From contig NZ_JADGEW010000001.1 in NCBI RefSeq assembly GCF_016744155.1, forward strand, positions 239,714 through 303,713: DNA of 64,000 nt, in the 5' to 3' direction. The translations under genes and the position numbers were made by a program. This DNA is from Amphritea sp. (GTDB lineage Bacteria; Pseudomonadota; Gammaproteobacteria; Pseudomonadales; Balneatricaceae). Of this stretch, positions 17,124 to 25,755 are shown one piece after another; the first letter of the stretch is position 1; each line of letters starts with the position of its first letter. The notes under the pieces are model-generated. The model worked only from the letters and a program-made list of their open reading frames with translations, made no database searches and was not told the DNA's origin.

Positions 17124-19231
17124 TGAGTCAGAGGCCTTTTCTTTCTGTTACGCGTAGACTTCACGGTTTATTTGTTACTTCAGCCGCTGTTGTTTTGTTA
17201 GTGACTGGGTTAGTGGTGCTCAGCGTCGAGTTGGTCACTAGTCGGAATCACTTGATTGAACGGGCCGGGCTGTTCTCTGGGCTTACATCCCCTCACCTGG
17301 CCAATGTGTTGGCAATAGATTCGCCAGTTCTTGCACATAAGCTGCTGGAAAACTATTTTTCAGAGCCGGACCTTTTGGGGATCTATGTTTATCGCAAGGA
17401 TGGTAGCTTACTTGTAGACCTGAGTCGGCCTGAGTTAATTCTGCATCTTCCTGAGCCTTCTTACGTGCTTAGGTCTCAGCTTCAAACTTCCCATCGTTTT
17501 AGTTTTGAACTATTTGAATACAGTACGCCGATCAGGACCAATCTAGGCTTGGAGGGGCAAATCTATCTGCAGTACAGCCTTGCTGGTGTAAAGCAAAAGA
17601 TTTTGTTTTATCTGTTGTTTGGTGTCGCCTTATATCTGTCGTCGCTGCTGGGTGTGTATTTTCTATCTAAACGTATACAAGCGAGTCTGGCGAAACCGGT
17701 TGATCAACTGCTTGATGCGATGGAGCAGGTAAGCGTACACCAAAATTTTGACTTAAAGATTCCTGAAAGTAGAAAGCAGGGTGAGTTAAGTGTTCTTGTC
17801 AGTGGCTTTAATCGAATGCTGGGGCAAATAAATAAAAACGCCAGCGAGCTAAAGTCTCACCAGAAAACTATTGAACAACATGTTTATTTTGATCCGCTGA
17901 CAGGATTGGCGAATCGAAGATTGCTTATTCAGAATATGGAGAGGGAAGTGATACGCGCACGACGCACCAAACAGTTTGGTGCGCTTGTCTACATGGATCT
18001 GGATCACTTTAAAACGATCAATGATTCCCTGGGCCATAGTGTTGGAGATGCAATACTCAACAGTGTTTCAGCCAGAATACGACAGGCCATCCGGCAAGCT
18101 GATACGCCTGCTCGTCTAGGGGGAGATGAGTTTGTCGTGCTATTACCTGAGCTTGGGCAAAATGAATCGTCCGCTAGTCATAATGCTCTGAGTGTTGCGG
18201 AAAAAATTCGCCAGTCGATCTCTGAAGCGCATCCTATCGCCGGGAAGTCATTGCATGTCACGCCCAGTATCGGTATCGCCTTGTTTGATGGTAATAATGA
18301 TCAATTTGAAAATCTGATTATGCAAGCTGATCTGGCGATGTACCGGGCAAAGGAGGAAGGGCGCAACCAGGTCCAGTTTTTCCTTAAACAGATGCAAGAA
18401 CATGCGGATCATCGGCAACAGATTGAAGAGCGCCTAAGAGAGGCGATTGATAAGGATAGTCTTTATGTCAGTTATCAGCCGTTAGTCAGGGGGACTGGTA
18501 ACATAGTAGGGGCCGAAGCGCTGGTTCGCTGGTTAGATGGAGAAAATGGACTGATTAATCCATCTGCCTTTATCCCTATAGCCGAGATGACCGATTTGAT
18601 CTGTTATCTGGGTAACTGGGTGTTGACCGATGTCTGCCGACAGATGGCAGAGTGGCAGACTCAAGGTCGAAAACTGGTGGTTTCGGTTAATATTAGTCCA
18701 CGCGAGTTTCAGCAGGAACACTTTGTCGAGCAGGTTCAGGAAGTCATCATTTCAACGGGTGCTAATGCAGAGCATTTAGTCTTTGAGCTGACCGAGGGCG
18801 TACTGTTAACTAATATTGATAAGGTACGCACAAAAATGCAGCGCCTGGCTCGGTTAGGCATTCGCTTCTCTCTGGATGACTTTGGTACCGGCTATTCGTC
18901 GTTACAATATCTCAAGCAGTTACCGATCGATACTTTGAAGATTGACCAGTCTTTTGTCCGGGATATAACCACGGACAGTAATGATGCTGCGATTGTCGCA
19001 ACCATTATCGCCATGGCACGTAGTCTGGATATCAATGTTGTTGCAGAGGGGGTTGAGAAGAAAGAGGAGCTGGAGTACCTCTGCAAGTCCGGTTGTAACC
19101 TGTTTCAAGGGTTTTACTTCAGTCGCCCGGTAAGGGCGAAACGGATGACAAGTCTGATTCATCCAGTAGTGCAAGAGTCGACGCGAAACGAGCGAATACA
19201 GGTGCTACCCACGCACCAGTTTTCCGACTGA
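17123..19231 (+). CDS. Membrane-bound HAMP-GGDEF-EAL protein
   Basis: 702-residue inner-membrane c-di-GMP enzyme. TM1 is about residues 15-37, a periplasmic sensing segment about 38-160, TM2 about 161-183, then HAMP and GGDEF. The cyclase motif is canonical (ARLGGDEFVVLLPE). In the EAL domain, AEALVRW, DDFGTGYSS and AEGVEKKEE are all present. Both activities are possible, and a periplasmic signal probably selects between them. A TTG at 17120 is in frame, but the ATG at 17123, coupled to the small ORF, is the better start. Confidence 0.9.
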   Translation: MSQRPFLSVTRRLHGLFVTSAAVVLLVTGLVVLSVELVTSRNHLIERAGLFSGLTSPHLANVLAIDSPVLAHKLLENYFSEPDLLGIYVYRKDGSLLVDLSRPELILHLPEPSYVLRSQLQTSHRFSFELFEYSTPIRTNLGLEGQIYLQYSLAGVKQKILFYLLFGVALYLSSLLGVYFLSKRIQASLAKPVDQLLDAMEQVSVHQNFDLKIPESRKQGELSVLVSGFNRMLGQINKNASELKSHQKTIEQHVYFDPLTGLANRRLLIQNMEREVIRARRTKQFGALVYMDLDHFKTINDSLGHSVGDAILNSVSARIRQAIRQADTPARLGGDEFVVLLPELGQNESSASHNALSVAEKIRQSISEAHPIAGKSLHVTPSIGIALFDGNNDQFENLIMQADLAMYRAKEEGRNQVQFFLKQMQEHADHRQQIEERLREAIDKDSLYVSYQPLVRGTGNIVGAEALVRWLDGENGLINPSAFIPIAEMTDLICYLGNWVLTDVCRQMAEWQTQGRKLVVSVNISPREFQQEHFVEQVQEVIISTGANAEHLVFELTEGVLLTNIDKVRTKMQRLARLGIRFSLDDFGTGYSSLQYLKQLPIDTLKIDQSFVRDITTDSNDAAIVATIIAMARSLDINVVAEGVEKKEELEYLCKSGCNLFQGFYFSRPVRAKRMTSLIHPVVQESTRNERIQVLPTHQFSD

Positions 19232-19353
19232 AGAGCGTCTATGAATATATTGATCTAACGCTGGAAATATAGGTTGAAAAAAAATGCCTTAGCGATAGAC
19301 AGTTCATGGTTAGATCGGTAGTATACACGCCCTCGTCATATCAGATGAGTTGC

Positions 19354-19430
19354 GCGCCTGTAGCTCAGCTGGATAGAGTAGCAGGTTCCGATCCTGTTGG
19401 TCGGGGGTTCGAATCCCTCCAGGCGCGCCA
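19354..19430 (+). tRNA. tRNA-Arg (anticodon CCG), intact
   Basis: 77-base tRNA with an encoded CCA. The acceptor pairs GCGCCTG with CAGGCGC. The anticodon stem is GCAGG/CCTGT around the loop TTCCGAT, giving anticodon CCG (codon CGG). The T-arm reads GGGGG-TTCGAAT-CCCTC. Its 3' half is repeated at 34.8 and 36.8 kb, so it is the insertion target of the island. Confidence 0.93.
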
Positions 19431-19464
19431 AATAAACGTTATTTATAACGTTCTGATTCCATAC
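19386..19464 (+). repeat. Direct repeat / attachment block copy 1 (left end)
   Basis: 79 bases from the tRNA-Arg anticodon loop (TTCCGATCC) through the CCA end and the spacer to CCATAC. It matches 34770-34848 with a single visible difference, and 36751-36820 over its last 70 bases. The spacer holds the palindrome AACGTTA-TTTA-TAACGTT. The repeat resumes in the tRNA-Thr downstream. This is the probable attL of segment 1. Confidence 0.85.
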
Positions 19465-19471
19465 GGAATTT

Positions 19472-19534
19472 GCTACACATCCAGCTGAGCTACAAGCGCG
19501 CATAACTAGCTTGATGTTCACGAGAATGTGTAGC
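19472..19534. repeat. 63-bp inverted-repeat insert with reversed tRNA-Arg fragment
   Basis: Present only in copy 1 of the tRNA-Arg/tRNA-Thr spacer. It begins GCTACACAT and ends ATGTGTAGC, a 9-bp inverted repeat. Bases 19479-19502 are the reverse complement of the first part of tRNA-Arg and its 5' flank (TGCGCGCTTGTAGCTCAGCT on the minus strand) with one change. GGTCACAGT occurs twice just to its right (19537-19554). Confidence 0.7.
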
Positions 19535-19555
19535 CGGTCACAGTATGGTCACAGT

Positions 19556-19631
<76 letters not shown>

Positions 19632-19803
19632 TTTCTTCTTCTTACATCCTCCGAAATTTTTTGATTGTTCGTCTCCGGTGGAGTTGTGCCTCTGTTGTGC
19701 AGTTCATGCTCGCAGTTTGCTTCGTTTTTATTCCTAGATGTCTCTCAGGCTTTGAGCTCTTCGCATCATCGTTCAACAGGGTAGTTATGCTAACCTGTGA
19801 AGT

Positions 19804-20484
19804 ATGTGCGGCTTCTTTGAATTCAATAATCATTCTCCTCAGGGAGAGAGTCTGATTCGATCACTTGAGATCGATGAGCAGTCTGACTTGTTTCGAACGA
19901 ACAGCGGCTCTGGGCCTGCTTCAGTCATCGATGTTGTACTGTCTGACGGAGGCAGTCGATCAGTTGTTCCTGCAGTGTGGTGGCTGCTGTTGGACAGGCA
20001 AACTCTCAAGCCTTCACGTTACACCTCATTCAACACTCGGTCAGACAAACTCAACGTTCGTAACTCAGCTGGCTACCAAGCGTACCGGCATCAGCGCTGT
20101 ATCGTTCCTGCCACAGGTATCGTTGAAGGTGATGGTCCGAAGGGACAGCGTAGTTATCATCTGATTGAGCCTGAGAGCACTGGGTTTGCTTTAGGTGGGC
20201 TTTATAGAGAGTGGGTGAGCTCTGAGACAGGTGAGCACGTCTACTCATGCTCCGTCATTACACTGCCGCCTCATCCTGAGTGGCAGAACATACACTCTAA
20301 ATCGACACCTTTGTTCTTGCCGCATGATGATCCGGAGATGCTTGAGCGATGGTTAGACCCGCACTGTGATGATGTTAGTCAGTTTGACGAGTTGTTGAGT
20401 CCGGTGTTTCGCGATCGATTGAGAGTTATACCTGTGGATAGGCCGTTGAGTCGAGCGCAAACAGGTGCTTCTTTCTTCATCTGA
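19804..20484 (+). CDS. SRAP-domain protein (YedK/HMCES family)
   Basis: 226-residue protein of the SOS-response-associated peptidase family, which covalently caps abasic sites in single-stranded DNA. The N-terminal Met-Cys2 is in place, and counterparts of the other active-site residues are visible: N77/R79 (FNTRSDKL), E108 (ATGIVEGDG) and H164 (NIHSKSTPL). The motif around E108 departs from the usual GFYEW, so this is a divergent accessory copy. It is the first gene of the island, immediately after tRNA-Thr. A role in DNA repair, or protection of the element during single-stranded transfer, is an inference. Confidence 0.85.
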   Translation: MCGFFEFNNHSPQGESLIRSLEIDEQSDLFRTNSGSGPASVIDVVLSDGGSRSVVPAVWWLLLDRQTLKPSRYTSFNTRSDKLNVRNSAGYQAYRHQRCIVPATGIVEGDGPKGQRSYHLIEPESTGFALGGLYREWVSSETGEHVYSCSVITLPPHPEWQNIHSKSTPLFLPHDDPEMLERWLDPHCDDVSQFDELLSPVFRDRLRVIPVDRPLSRAQTGASFFI

Positions 20485-20535
20485 ATGACAATGAGTGTTT
20501 TAAGGTGTTGTCAGAGGGGCTGTGTGTCTCTGAAT

Positions 20536-20561
20536 CAAAAATGGGCCCTTACGGACCCATT
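20536..20561 (-). terminator. Terminator of the yegP-like gene
   Basis: On the minus strand AATGGGTCC and GGGCCCATT form a stem with one mismatch around a 4-base loop, followed by TTTTTG. It lies between the convergent SRAP and YegP-like genes. Confidence 0.6.
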
Positions 20562-20571
20562 GTTAGCGAAG

Positions 20572-20904
20572 CTAAGCTATTTCAAAAACACCTGCTTCTG
20601 GTGCTGCGCGCTTAACTGCGTCAGTGCCAGCCTTAGCCCCTTGGCTCGTCGCATAGCCTTGGCTTGATAGGATCACCTCGTGATTACCAGCCTTAAGATT
20701 AAAGTACCACTTCCCGTTTTTTCCTTCGAAGACAGTATAGCGTTCATCCAAAGGCGCGTTTTTGCGAACTGACTCTATACCATTGTTTGCGCTAGCTTTG
20801 GCCTTGTAGCCCTCAGAAGCTCCGATGTTCTCACCGTTGCCTGCCTTTAAACGAAAGCGAAACTCTCCAGCTTTGTCAGTGTACAACTCAAATTTTCCGG
20901 ACAT
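20572..20904 (-). CDS. YegP-like DUF1508 protein
   Basis: 110-residue protein made of two tandem DUF1508 repeats (about 1-50 and 57-107), each with an F-L-K-A-G-N core (RFRLKAGNGENIGASEGY and WYFNLKAGNHEVILSSQGY). The molecular function of the family is not established. AAGGAG precedes the ATG. The gene lies 39 bases downstream of the PD-(D/E)XK-like gene on the same strand, so the two are probably co-transcribed. Confidence 0.88.
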   Translation of the reverse strand: MSGKFELYTDKAGEFRFRLKAGNGENIGASEGYKAKASANNGIESVRKNAPLDERYTVFEGKNGKWYFNLKAGNHEVILSSQGYATSQGAKAGTDAVKRAAPEAGVFEIA

Positions 20905-20943
20905 CTCAACACTCCTTGTATCTATATATTGTGGTTTGGTTTA

Positions 20944-22281
20944 TTAAACTTCAGCTGTTTCTTCAGTCACTTCAGGTTCAGAGTCTTCTTGCGAAGATCT
21001 AGTAACTGGCTTCGGTGGCGAGGGCTGCCATTGCTTGAGATTCTGACCGACTAAATCATAGAAGGTGACAGCTACCTCTTCGACATCTTCGATGAAGGTG
21101 CGAGAGCCTGAAAAGCGAACTGCAGAGTCTTGTTCGAGAATGACTTCAAAGGTATTCGGGGCGTGTTTGGGGTTGTCGCACTGAATCTTTGCTGGGTCGT
21201 CGCGCAGCTCTTGGAGTGTGCAACTAGTATCATCAATGATGGATGGCCAAGATGCTTGAACTCGAATGCGGCTATGAACGTCGTCGTCTTTAAGCATTCT
21301 TAACAACCAGTTGACGCGAGCTGCAGTAGATTTTTTGTCTTGTGGGGCTTTTAGCTTCATCGACGCGGTAATTGAGCGTGTGGCTAAATTAGCTTCAAGA
21401 CGAAGATCTGATGCTGCGTCTGGGATTTGAAGAAGAGTAAAGAGTTTGTTTGTGTCACATAAGTCAGATATCCGGTGCTTTAATCTAGCGACTGGATCAT
21501 CCTTCAATTTGCGATCCATCTTGATCTGAATATTCTTGCCGATGTGCTTCGAGAGTCGCAATGAAACATCTCTTTGTTCTTGTAGCCACGAACCGACTGT
21601 CTCTTCTACATCTTGATTGGTCTTCTGTAACTTGATCTGAGATACAGCGTCTTTAACTACAGCCTTCCAGCCTTTGTTCATTTGCTTGAAGCCTTCGACT
21701 CCGGTAGATGGGTGTTCGAGGAATCGGATGAACTCATTGAGCATGAATGATTGCTCTTGGTCATCTACGTGGTTATTTGATCGAAGGATTTCAGCTTCAG
21801 AGAGAATCCAAGCCCATGGCCAATGATAGAGCTCAATTTTTTGTAGATGCTTCTTGGAAATTGTAATGGGGTGATGGTCGGCTCTGGCAACCATCTGATT
21901 GGATACTGTGATAACGGCATCAATATTATGCTGTTTGGCCAGAGTGACATACCGGGATACTTGTTCTTCAGATAGAACGGCTTTACCGATCTTGGCTTCG
22001 ATTAAAGCAGTCCAGGTGTTCTTGCCGTTAACGACTTGAAGCAAGGCGTCAGGTCTATCTTTACTCGAGTCAGGTGTCTCGAGGGTTACTTCAGTCCATG
22101 CGTTGAGTTTGGCGCGTGCTCCAAGACGATAGTTGCAGCTGGCGAGTAAGTTTTTTGATAGGGCTGGAATCTGAGTCATCATTGCAAGACCCACTGACAA
22201 GATTCTGGCTTCTTTGTTACTTTCAGCGCCGACGGGGATCAGTCGGACTTCTTCACCTTGAATGAGGTAATCAGGCTTCAT
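20944..22281 (-). CDS. Putative PD-(D/E)XK nuclease-like protein
   Basis: 445-residue protein with no firmly recognised family. Residues 60-130 carry a restriction-endonuclease-like pattern: E64 (WTEVTL), D78 (DRPDALLQV), then E95-A-K97 (ALIEAKIG), followed by a strand (IDAVITVSN) typical of such folds. Residues 210-300 are charged and helical, and the C-terminus is acidic and probably disordered. Good AAGGAG site. It probably forms an operon with the YegP-like gene. A nuclease role in defence or DNA processing is inferred from the motif and the surrounding nuclease genes. Confidence 0.6.
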   Translation of the reverse strand: MKPDYLIQGEEVRLIPVGAESNKEARILSVGLAMMTQIPALSKNLLASCNYRLGARAKLNAWTEVTLETPDSSKDRPDALLQVVNGKNTWTALIEAKIGKAVLSEEQVSRYVTLAKQHNIDAVITVSNQMVARADHHPITISKKHLQKIELYHWPWAWILSEAEILRSNNHVDDQEQSFMLNEFIRFLEHPSTGVEGFKQMNKGWKAVVKDAVSQIKLQKTNQDVEETVGSWLQEQRDVSLRLSKHIGKNIQIKMDRKLKDDPVARLKHRISDLCDTNKLFTLLQIPDAASDLRLEANLATRSITASMKLKAPQDKKSTAARVNWLLRMLKDDDVHSRIRVQASWPSIIDDTSCTLQELRDDPAKIQCDNPKHAPNTFEVILEQDSAVRFSGSRTFIEDVEEVAVTFYDLVGQNLKQWQPSPPKPVTRSSQEDSEPEVTEETAEV

Positions 22282-22393
22282 AACATGCGGCTCCTTTGCA
22301 TATTTCCAAACCAGTATATAACCAGATTTTACGATTTGTCACATTGATGATTGAAATATCGGGAGCTGTGATTGGTGAACAACGTAGTTTTAC

Positions 22394-22426
22394 CTGAGCA
22401 ACAGACTCTTAACCTACGGCTCATCT
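22394..22426 (+). repeat. 33-bp direct repeat, copy A
   Basis: Begins CTGAGCAACAGA and ends GCTCATCT, with a variable 13-base middle; GAGC and GCTC can pair. It matches 23093-23125 at both ends, and the pair flanks the lipoprotein gene. Confidence 0.55.
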
Positions 22427-22494
22427 CTTGAAGAACGAGAGGTCAGCCGTCGATTTATTTTGTGTTGTAGGGGGCGTCTATTTGATTAACTGCA

Positions 22495-22935
22495 CTATGG
22501 ACTGCATGTGGTTTTACCACGGAGCCAAGTAGGAATGGTTGCATGTGTTAAGTATATGTAATCTGGGGTGGTGCCAGTCGTCGTGATTAATGTTTTATGA
22601 TCTCTCTGTTTGATCGTCACTGTTCTGCTGAACATGGAGTCTTCAGGCTTTTCTGCTCCGGCGAAGCCAACATAATATACCTCGACTCTTGCTTCTTTTG
22701 CGTGAGAGTCAATTTCAGAATAAACATCGTAGCCGTTTCCGAAAAGCCCTTTTCCTGCATAGCAGGCTTTCATTTGTTTAGAAATAATGCGGAATGCTTG
22801 TTTATAGCTTATATCAGCCTCTTGTGAGAAAGCTTTATCGTTTTCCATGCCGACTGGAGGTTTAACTGGAGTACAAGCGGATAGAATTGTAGTTGTTAAG
22901 AGGACGGAGACGGAGAGAGAGGTTTTTCTAGACAT
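22495..22935 (-). CDS. Putative lipoprotein, function unknown
   Basis: 146 residues with a signal peptide and lipobox (LLTTTILSAC, Cys21), so it should be lipid-anchored in the envelope. The mature part has no motif I recognise; the region SYKQAFRIISKQMKACY resembles a common helical start of small Gammaproteobacteria lipoproteins. AAGGA lies 7 bases before the ATG. Its flanks carry a 33-bp direct repeat, which suggests it moved or was duplicated as a unit. Its role in the island is unknown. Confidence 0.7.
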   Translation of the reverse strand: MSRKTSLSVSVLLTTTILSACTPVKPPVGMENDKAFSQEADISYKQAFRIISKQMKACYAGKGLFGNGYDVYSEIDSHAKEARVEVYYVGFAGAEKPEDSMFSRTVTIKQRDHKTLITTTGTTPDYIYLTHATIPTWLRGKTTCSP

Positions 22936-23315
22936 TACTCGTCCTTATATAGGAAATGTTCCATATTTCAATGGGTTAATTAAATCATGTTCATTGTGTT
23001 TCTGCCAATCTAAATGTCTGAAAAACTATGCGAATCTGGTTGCCGTTTTAGTTTGAATCCTTAATCAGAAGCTTATTCTGATGGCTTGGTATCTGAGCAA
23101 CAGAGTTAGACACCGTTGCTCATCTGCTCTACAAACAATGAGGGGAATCAGTAACCACGCTGCTTCCCCTTTGTTTTGTTTGTCACACGATCACTGTGCC
23201 GGACGCTCTGGTCACAACCTGATCACATTCAATTCAATTTCTAGCCCGACACCGCATCACCGGCGTCCTATGATCGACATCATACTCAACAACCTTATAG
23301 ATGTCGGTGATGATC
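22936..23315. other. Region upstream of the integrase with repeats and hairpins
   Basis: 380 bases without a credible gene. It holds repeat copy B, a GGGGAA/TTCCCC hairpin (about 23150-23168), an ACGCTCTGGTCACA motif at 23203 shared with the island's right part, and presumably the integrase promoter. Confidence 0.5.
23093..23125 (+). repeat. 33-bp direct repeat, copy B
   Basis: Same outer sequences as copy A at 22394 (CTGAGCAACAGA ... GCTCATCT). Here GAGCAAC and GTTGCTC form a perfect 7-bp stem. It lies about 190 bases before the integrase start. Confidence 0.55.
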
Positions 23316-24278
23316 ATGGCAACAATCCGCAAACTCAGAAGCAAGTGGCAAGCACAGGTTCGTATCAAAGGACATCAGCCACAAGCCAAATCATTCACCC
23401 TGAAGTCAGATGCAGTTGCGTGGGCTCGTCTGCTCGAAGCTGACATTCAGAAGGGTGTGTTTGTTGATATATCTGAGGCTGAGCGTATGACCGTGAGCGC
23501 TACGATTGAACGTTATCTTCAGGGTATTGATGATCAGGCTAAACAAGCTAAGGAACGTTCTACAGCGCGTCCAGTGTTGGCGGCATTAGGGGCAGTATCT
23601 TTGTTCAATCTGACTAACCAGCACCTTGCAGAATTCCGGGATGAACAACTTAAACAAGTAGGTTCGACTACGGTGGTTCACCGCCTCTCTTTGCTCAACA
23701 AAGTACTCAGAATTGCGTACCAAGAGTGGAGCGTACCTTTCCCGAAAGGCATCCCGTCAGTTCGGAAGCCTAAACGCCCAGCCGGACGTGATCGTCGGTT
23801 GCAGGATGGCGAATATGATTTGTTGTTAGATTCACTATCAGAGACTCCGGTCGTCCAAAGTGTCGTTATCTTTGCTGTAGAGACAGCCATGCGTCGTGGT
23901 GAGCTCGTGAAGGCTAAGTGGGAGCATATAGATTGGCAGAGTCGGATACTTCACATCCCTGAAACTAAGACGGGTGTTCCGCGTGATGTGCCGTTGTCTG
24001 AGCGCGCGTTAGCGTTGCTTGAACGTATGGAGCGATCAGAAGAACGGATCTTTGGTGTTCGTCCTGACAGCGTGTCTCAGGCGTTTGAGCGTGCTTGTAA
24101 GCGTGTTGGGATCGAAGGTTTGCGCTTCCACGACCTACGTCATGAATCCACCAGCCGTTTCTTCGAGAAAGGCCTGAACACGATGGAGGTAGCGACGATC
24201 ACCGGACATAAAACTTTGGAGATGTTGAACCGGTACACGCACCTTCGAGCGACAGATCTTGTTAGCCGTATAGGTTGA
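23316..24278 (+). CDS. Tyrosine site-specific integrase
   Basis: 320-residue phage-type integrase that would catalyse insertion and excision of the island at tRNA-Arg. It has an N-terminal arm-binding domain (MATIRKLRSKWQAQVRIKG), a SAM-like core-binding domain (about 60-150) and the catalytic domain with R193 (AMRRGEL), K218 (ETKTG), H272/R275 (FHDLRHES), H298 (GHKTLE) and nucleophile Y307. All are intact, so it should be active. The ATG at 23316 is preferred to the in-frame ATG at 23301, because the family starts MATIRK. It lies 3.9 kb from the left repeat, not adjacent to it as is usual. Confidence 0.93.
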   Translation: MATIRKLRSKWQAQVRIKGHQPQAKSFTLKSDAVAWARLLEADIQKGVFVDISEAERMTVSATIERYLQGIDDQAKQAKERSTARPVLAALGAVSLFNLTNQHLAEFRDEQLKQVGSTTVVHRLSLLNKVLRIAYQEWSVPFPKGIPSVRKPKRPAGRDRRLQDGEYDLLLDSLSETPVVQSVVIFAVETAMRRGELVKAKWEHIDWQSRILHIPETKTGVPRDVPLSERALALLERMERSEERIFGVRPDSVSQAFERACKRVGIEGLRFHDLRHESTSRFFEKGLNTMEVATITGHKTLEMLNRYTHLRATDLVSRIG

Positions 24279-24723
24279 TAGGTGGTTGTCGAAGTGTTGC
24301 TGAGAAGTTGATGAAACGGGCGTCTAATGTTGACGTAAGTACGCTTAAATTGTTGATTACAACATAACTAGAAAAATAGAATCCAGCTGCCATACGGCTT
24401 TGCCGGGTATCTTGAACTGATATAAGGGGATCTGGCGCCGTACGCGTAAAGAGAGTGAGCCGATCAGGATTCTAACTTAATTCTTATACTAAGAACTCAT
24501 CCCGTATGTTGTTAAAAAGCCTAAATGTCGACAACATTATCAGACAAAAAACAACATGAGCATGCCGGCTGCTTACTATAAGGGCTTATTAAAATAGTCT
24601 CTGACTCACAGGTTTGATCCGGGTCGTTATAGATGTTCTCTACCTAAGACATTGACAGATTGACTTGGGTTTATTGTTTGTCGATTCTCGTGTGGTAGTC
24701 TCCCATTATTGTCGGGGGATAAA
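24279..24723. other. Non-coding region with repeated ACAACAT half-sites
   Basis: 445 bases without a gene. The 7-mer ACAACAT or its complement, exact or with one change, occurs at 24327, 24359, 24506, 24531 and 24551, with a TGTTG-ATTA-CAACA palindrome at 24351. A separate 15-bp palindrome TTCTTA-TAC-TAAGAA spans 24481-24495. These look like protein-binding sites. The downstream part carries a likely promoter for the HNH gene. Confidence 0.55.
24660..24688 (+). promoter_or_regulatory. Possible promoter of the HNH-methyltransferase pair
   Basis: TTGACT, a 17-base spacer and GATTCT lie about 36 bases before the HNH start. The -35 element is strong and the -10 moderate. Confidence 0.4.
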
Positions 24724-25755
24724 ATGGACTTTTTTGCATCTGATCCAACACTAGAGAGTTATTGGCGTTCGATCATTCTGTTCGGCCGGAACTCTGCATC
24801 GTACAAATTCGCATTGGCGAAGTCTTTGATTGAGCTGTCGAGCGAAAACGATAGTGATTTAATTACGCTTGAACAGCTTGCCGAGCCATTCAGTCGGCAT
24901 CTATGTGAACACCTTCGCAGCGTTGATACGCAAGGTACTCGTTCATCCGGGAAGTTCCTCAATGTATGTCGTGAATTTAATAGCGATAGACTCTCTAAAG
25001 ATGAACTTCTGGCCCAGACAGCGAAGCTTGGTTTCGTCAATGTAATTGATGCCTTTCATGTTGTGAACAACAGTGATGTGCCGGCACGATTTTTTGTAGA
25101 TGAGCGTCGAGTTAATAAGGGCGTCAGAGTGACAGAGGCGCTGTATGAACTGTTCTCCAAAGATGGTAACAAATCCCTAATTGATGAGGCTGAGTCTCGC
25201 TGGAGGCTTGTGGAGACGGCTTGGGAGTTAAATATTTCCCGGAATCTTATTAGTGTTGAACATGATGACGAAGCCGGTCGATTGATTACTCAGACAAATA
25301 ACAAGCGAATTGATATAACCAGTAGCCGTGATGCACTGAATGGCTATCAGCGGGGTAAATGTTTGTACTGCTTCGGAGCTATCTCTTTGAGTGCCGGAAC
25401 AGACGACCTTGCCGATGTAGATCATTTCTTCCCTCATATGTTGAAACATACGGGTGAGTTTCATAATTTGGATGGTGTGTGGAATCTAGCGCTGGCATGT
25501 CAGTCGTGTAATCGAGGCGAAGACGGTAAACATGCTCGTTTACCGGCTGTAGCGTTGCTGAAGCGTCTCCACCAGCGAAATGAATATTTAATCACGAGCC
25601 ATCACCCATTGAGAGAAACACTGATCCGTCAAATTGGCTCTGATGAGCAGAGTCGATCTCGTTTTTTGCAAGACTGCTATGATCGTGCTTGTGGATACTT
25701 AAACCCCAGTACATTCTGGGAGCCGGAGTTAAGAGGAGAGCCGTTCGGTGGTTAA
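24724..25755 (+). CDS. HNH endonuclease
   Basis: 343-residue protein. Residues 1-200 are a helical domain without a recognised match. The nuclease lies at about 205-275 and shows a zinc-clasped HNH core: C213-x2-C216 (KCLYCFGAI), D233-H234 (ADVDHFFP), N254 (GVWNLALACQSCN), C259-x2-C262 and H270. An in-frame TTG at 24709 exists, but the ATG at 24724 with GGGGGA upstream is preferred. The stop overlaps the start of the methyltransferase by 8 bases, so the two are translationally linked. The pair suggests a restriction-modification-like or other defence module. Confidence 0.85.
   Translation: MDFFASDPTLESYWRSIILFGRNSASYKFALAKSLIELSSENDSDLITLEQLAEPFSRHLCEHLRSVDTQGTRSSGKFLNVCREFNSDRLSKDELLAQTAKLGFVNVIDAFHVVNNSDVPARFFVDERRVNKGVRVTEALYELFSKDGNKSLIDEAESRWRLVETAWELNISRNLISVEHDDEAGRLITQTNNKRIDITSSRDALNGYQRGKCLYCFGAISLSAGTDDLADVDHFFPHMLKHTGEFHNLDGVWNLALACQSCNRGEDGKHARLPAVALLKRLHQRNEYLITSHHPLRETLIRQIGSDEQSRSRFLQDCYDRACGYLNPSTFWEPELRGEPFGG

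Noticed and set aside
22394..23125. Integron-type attC sites around the lipoprotein gene
   Set aside because: One repeat contains GTTAGAC, which fits an attC R'' core, but the matching R' core is missing in both copies and no integron integrase is present.
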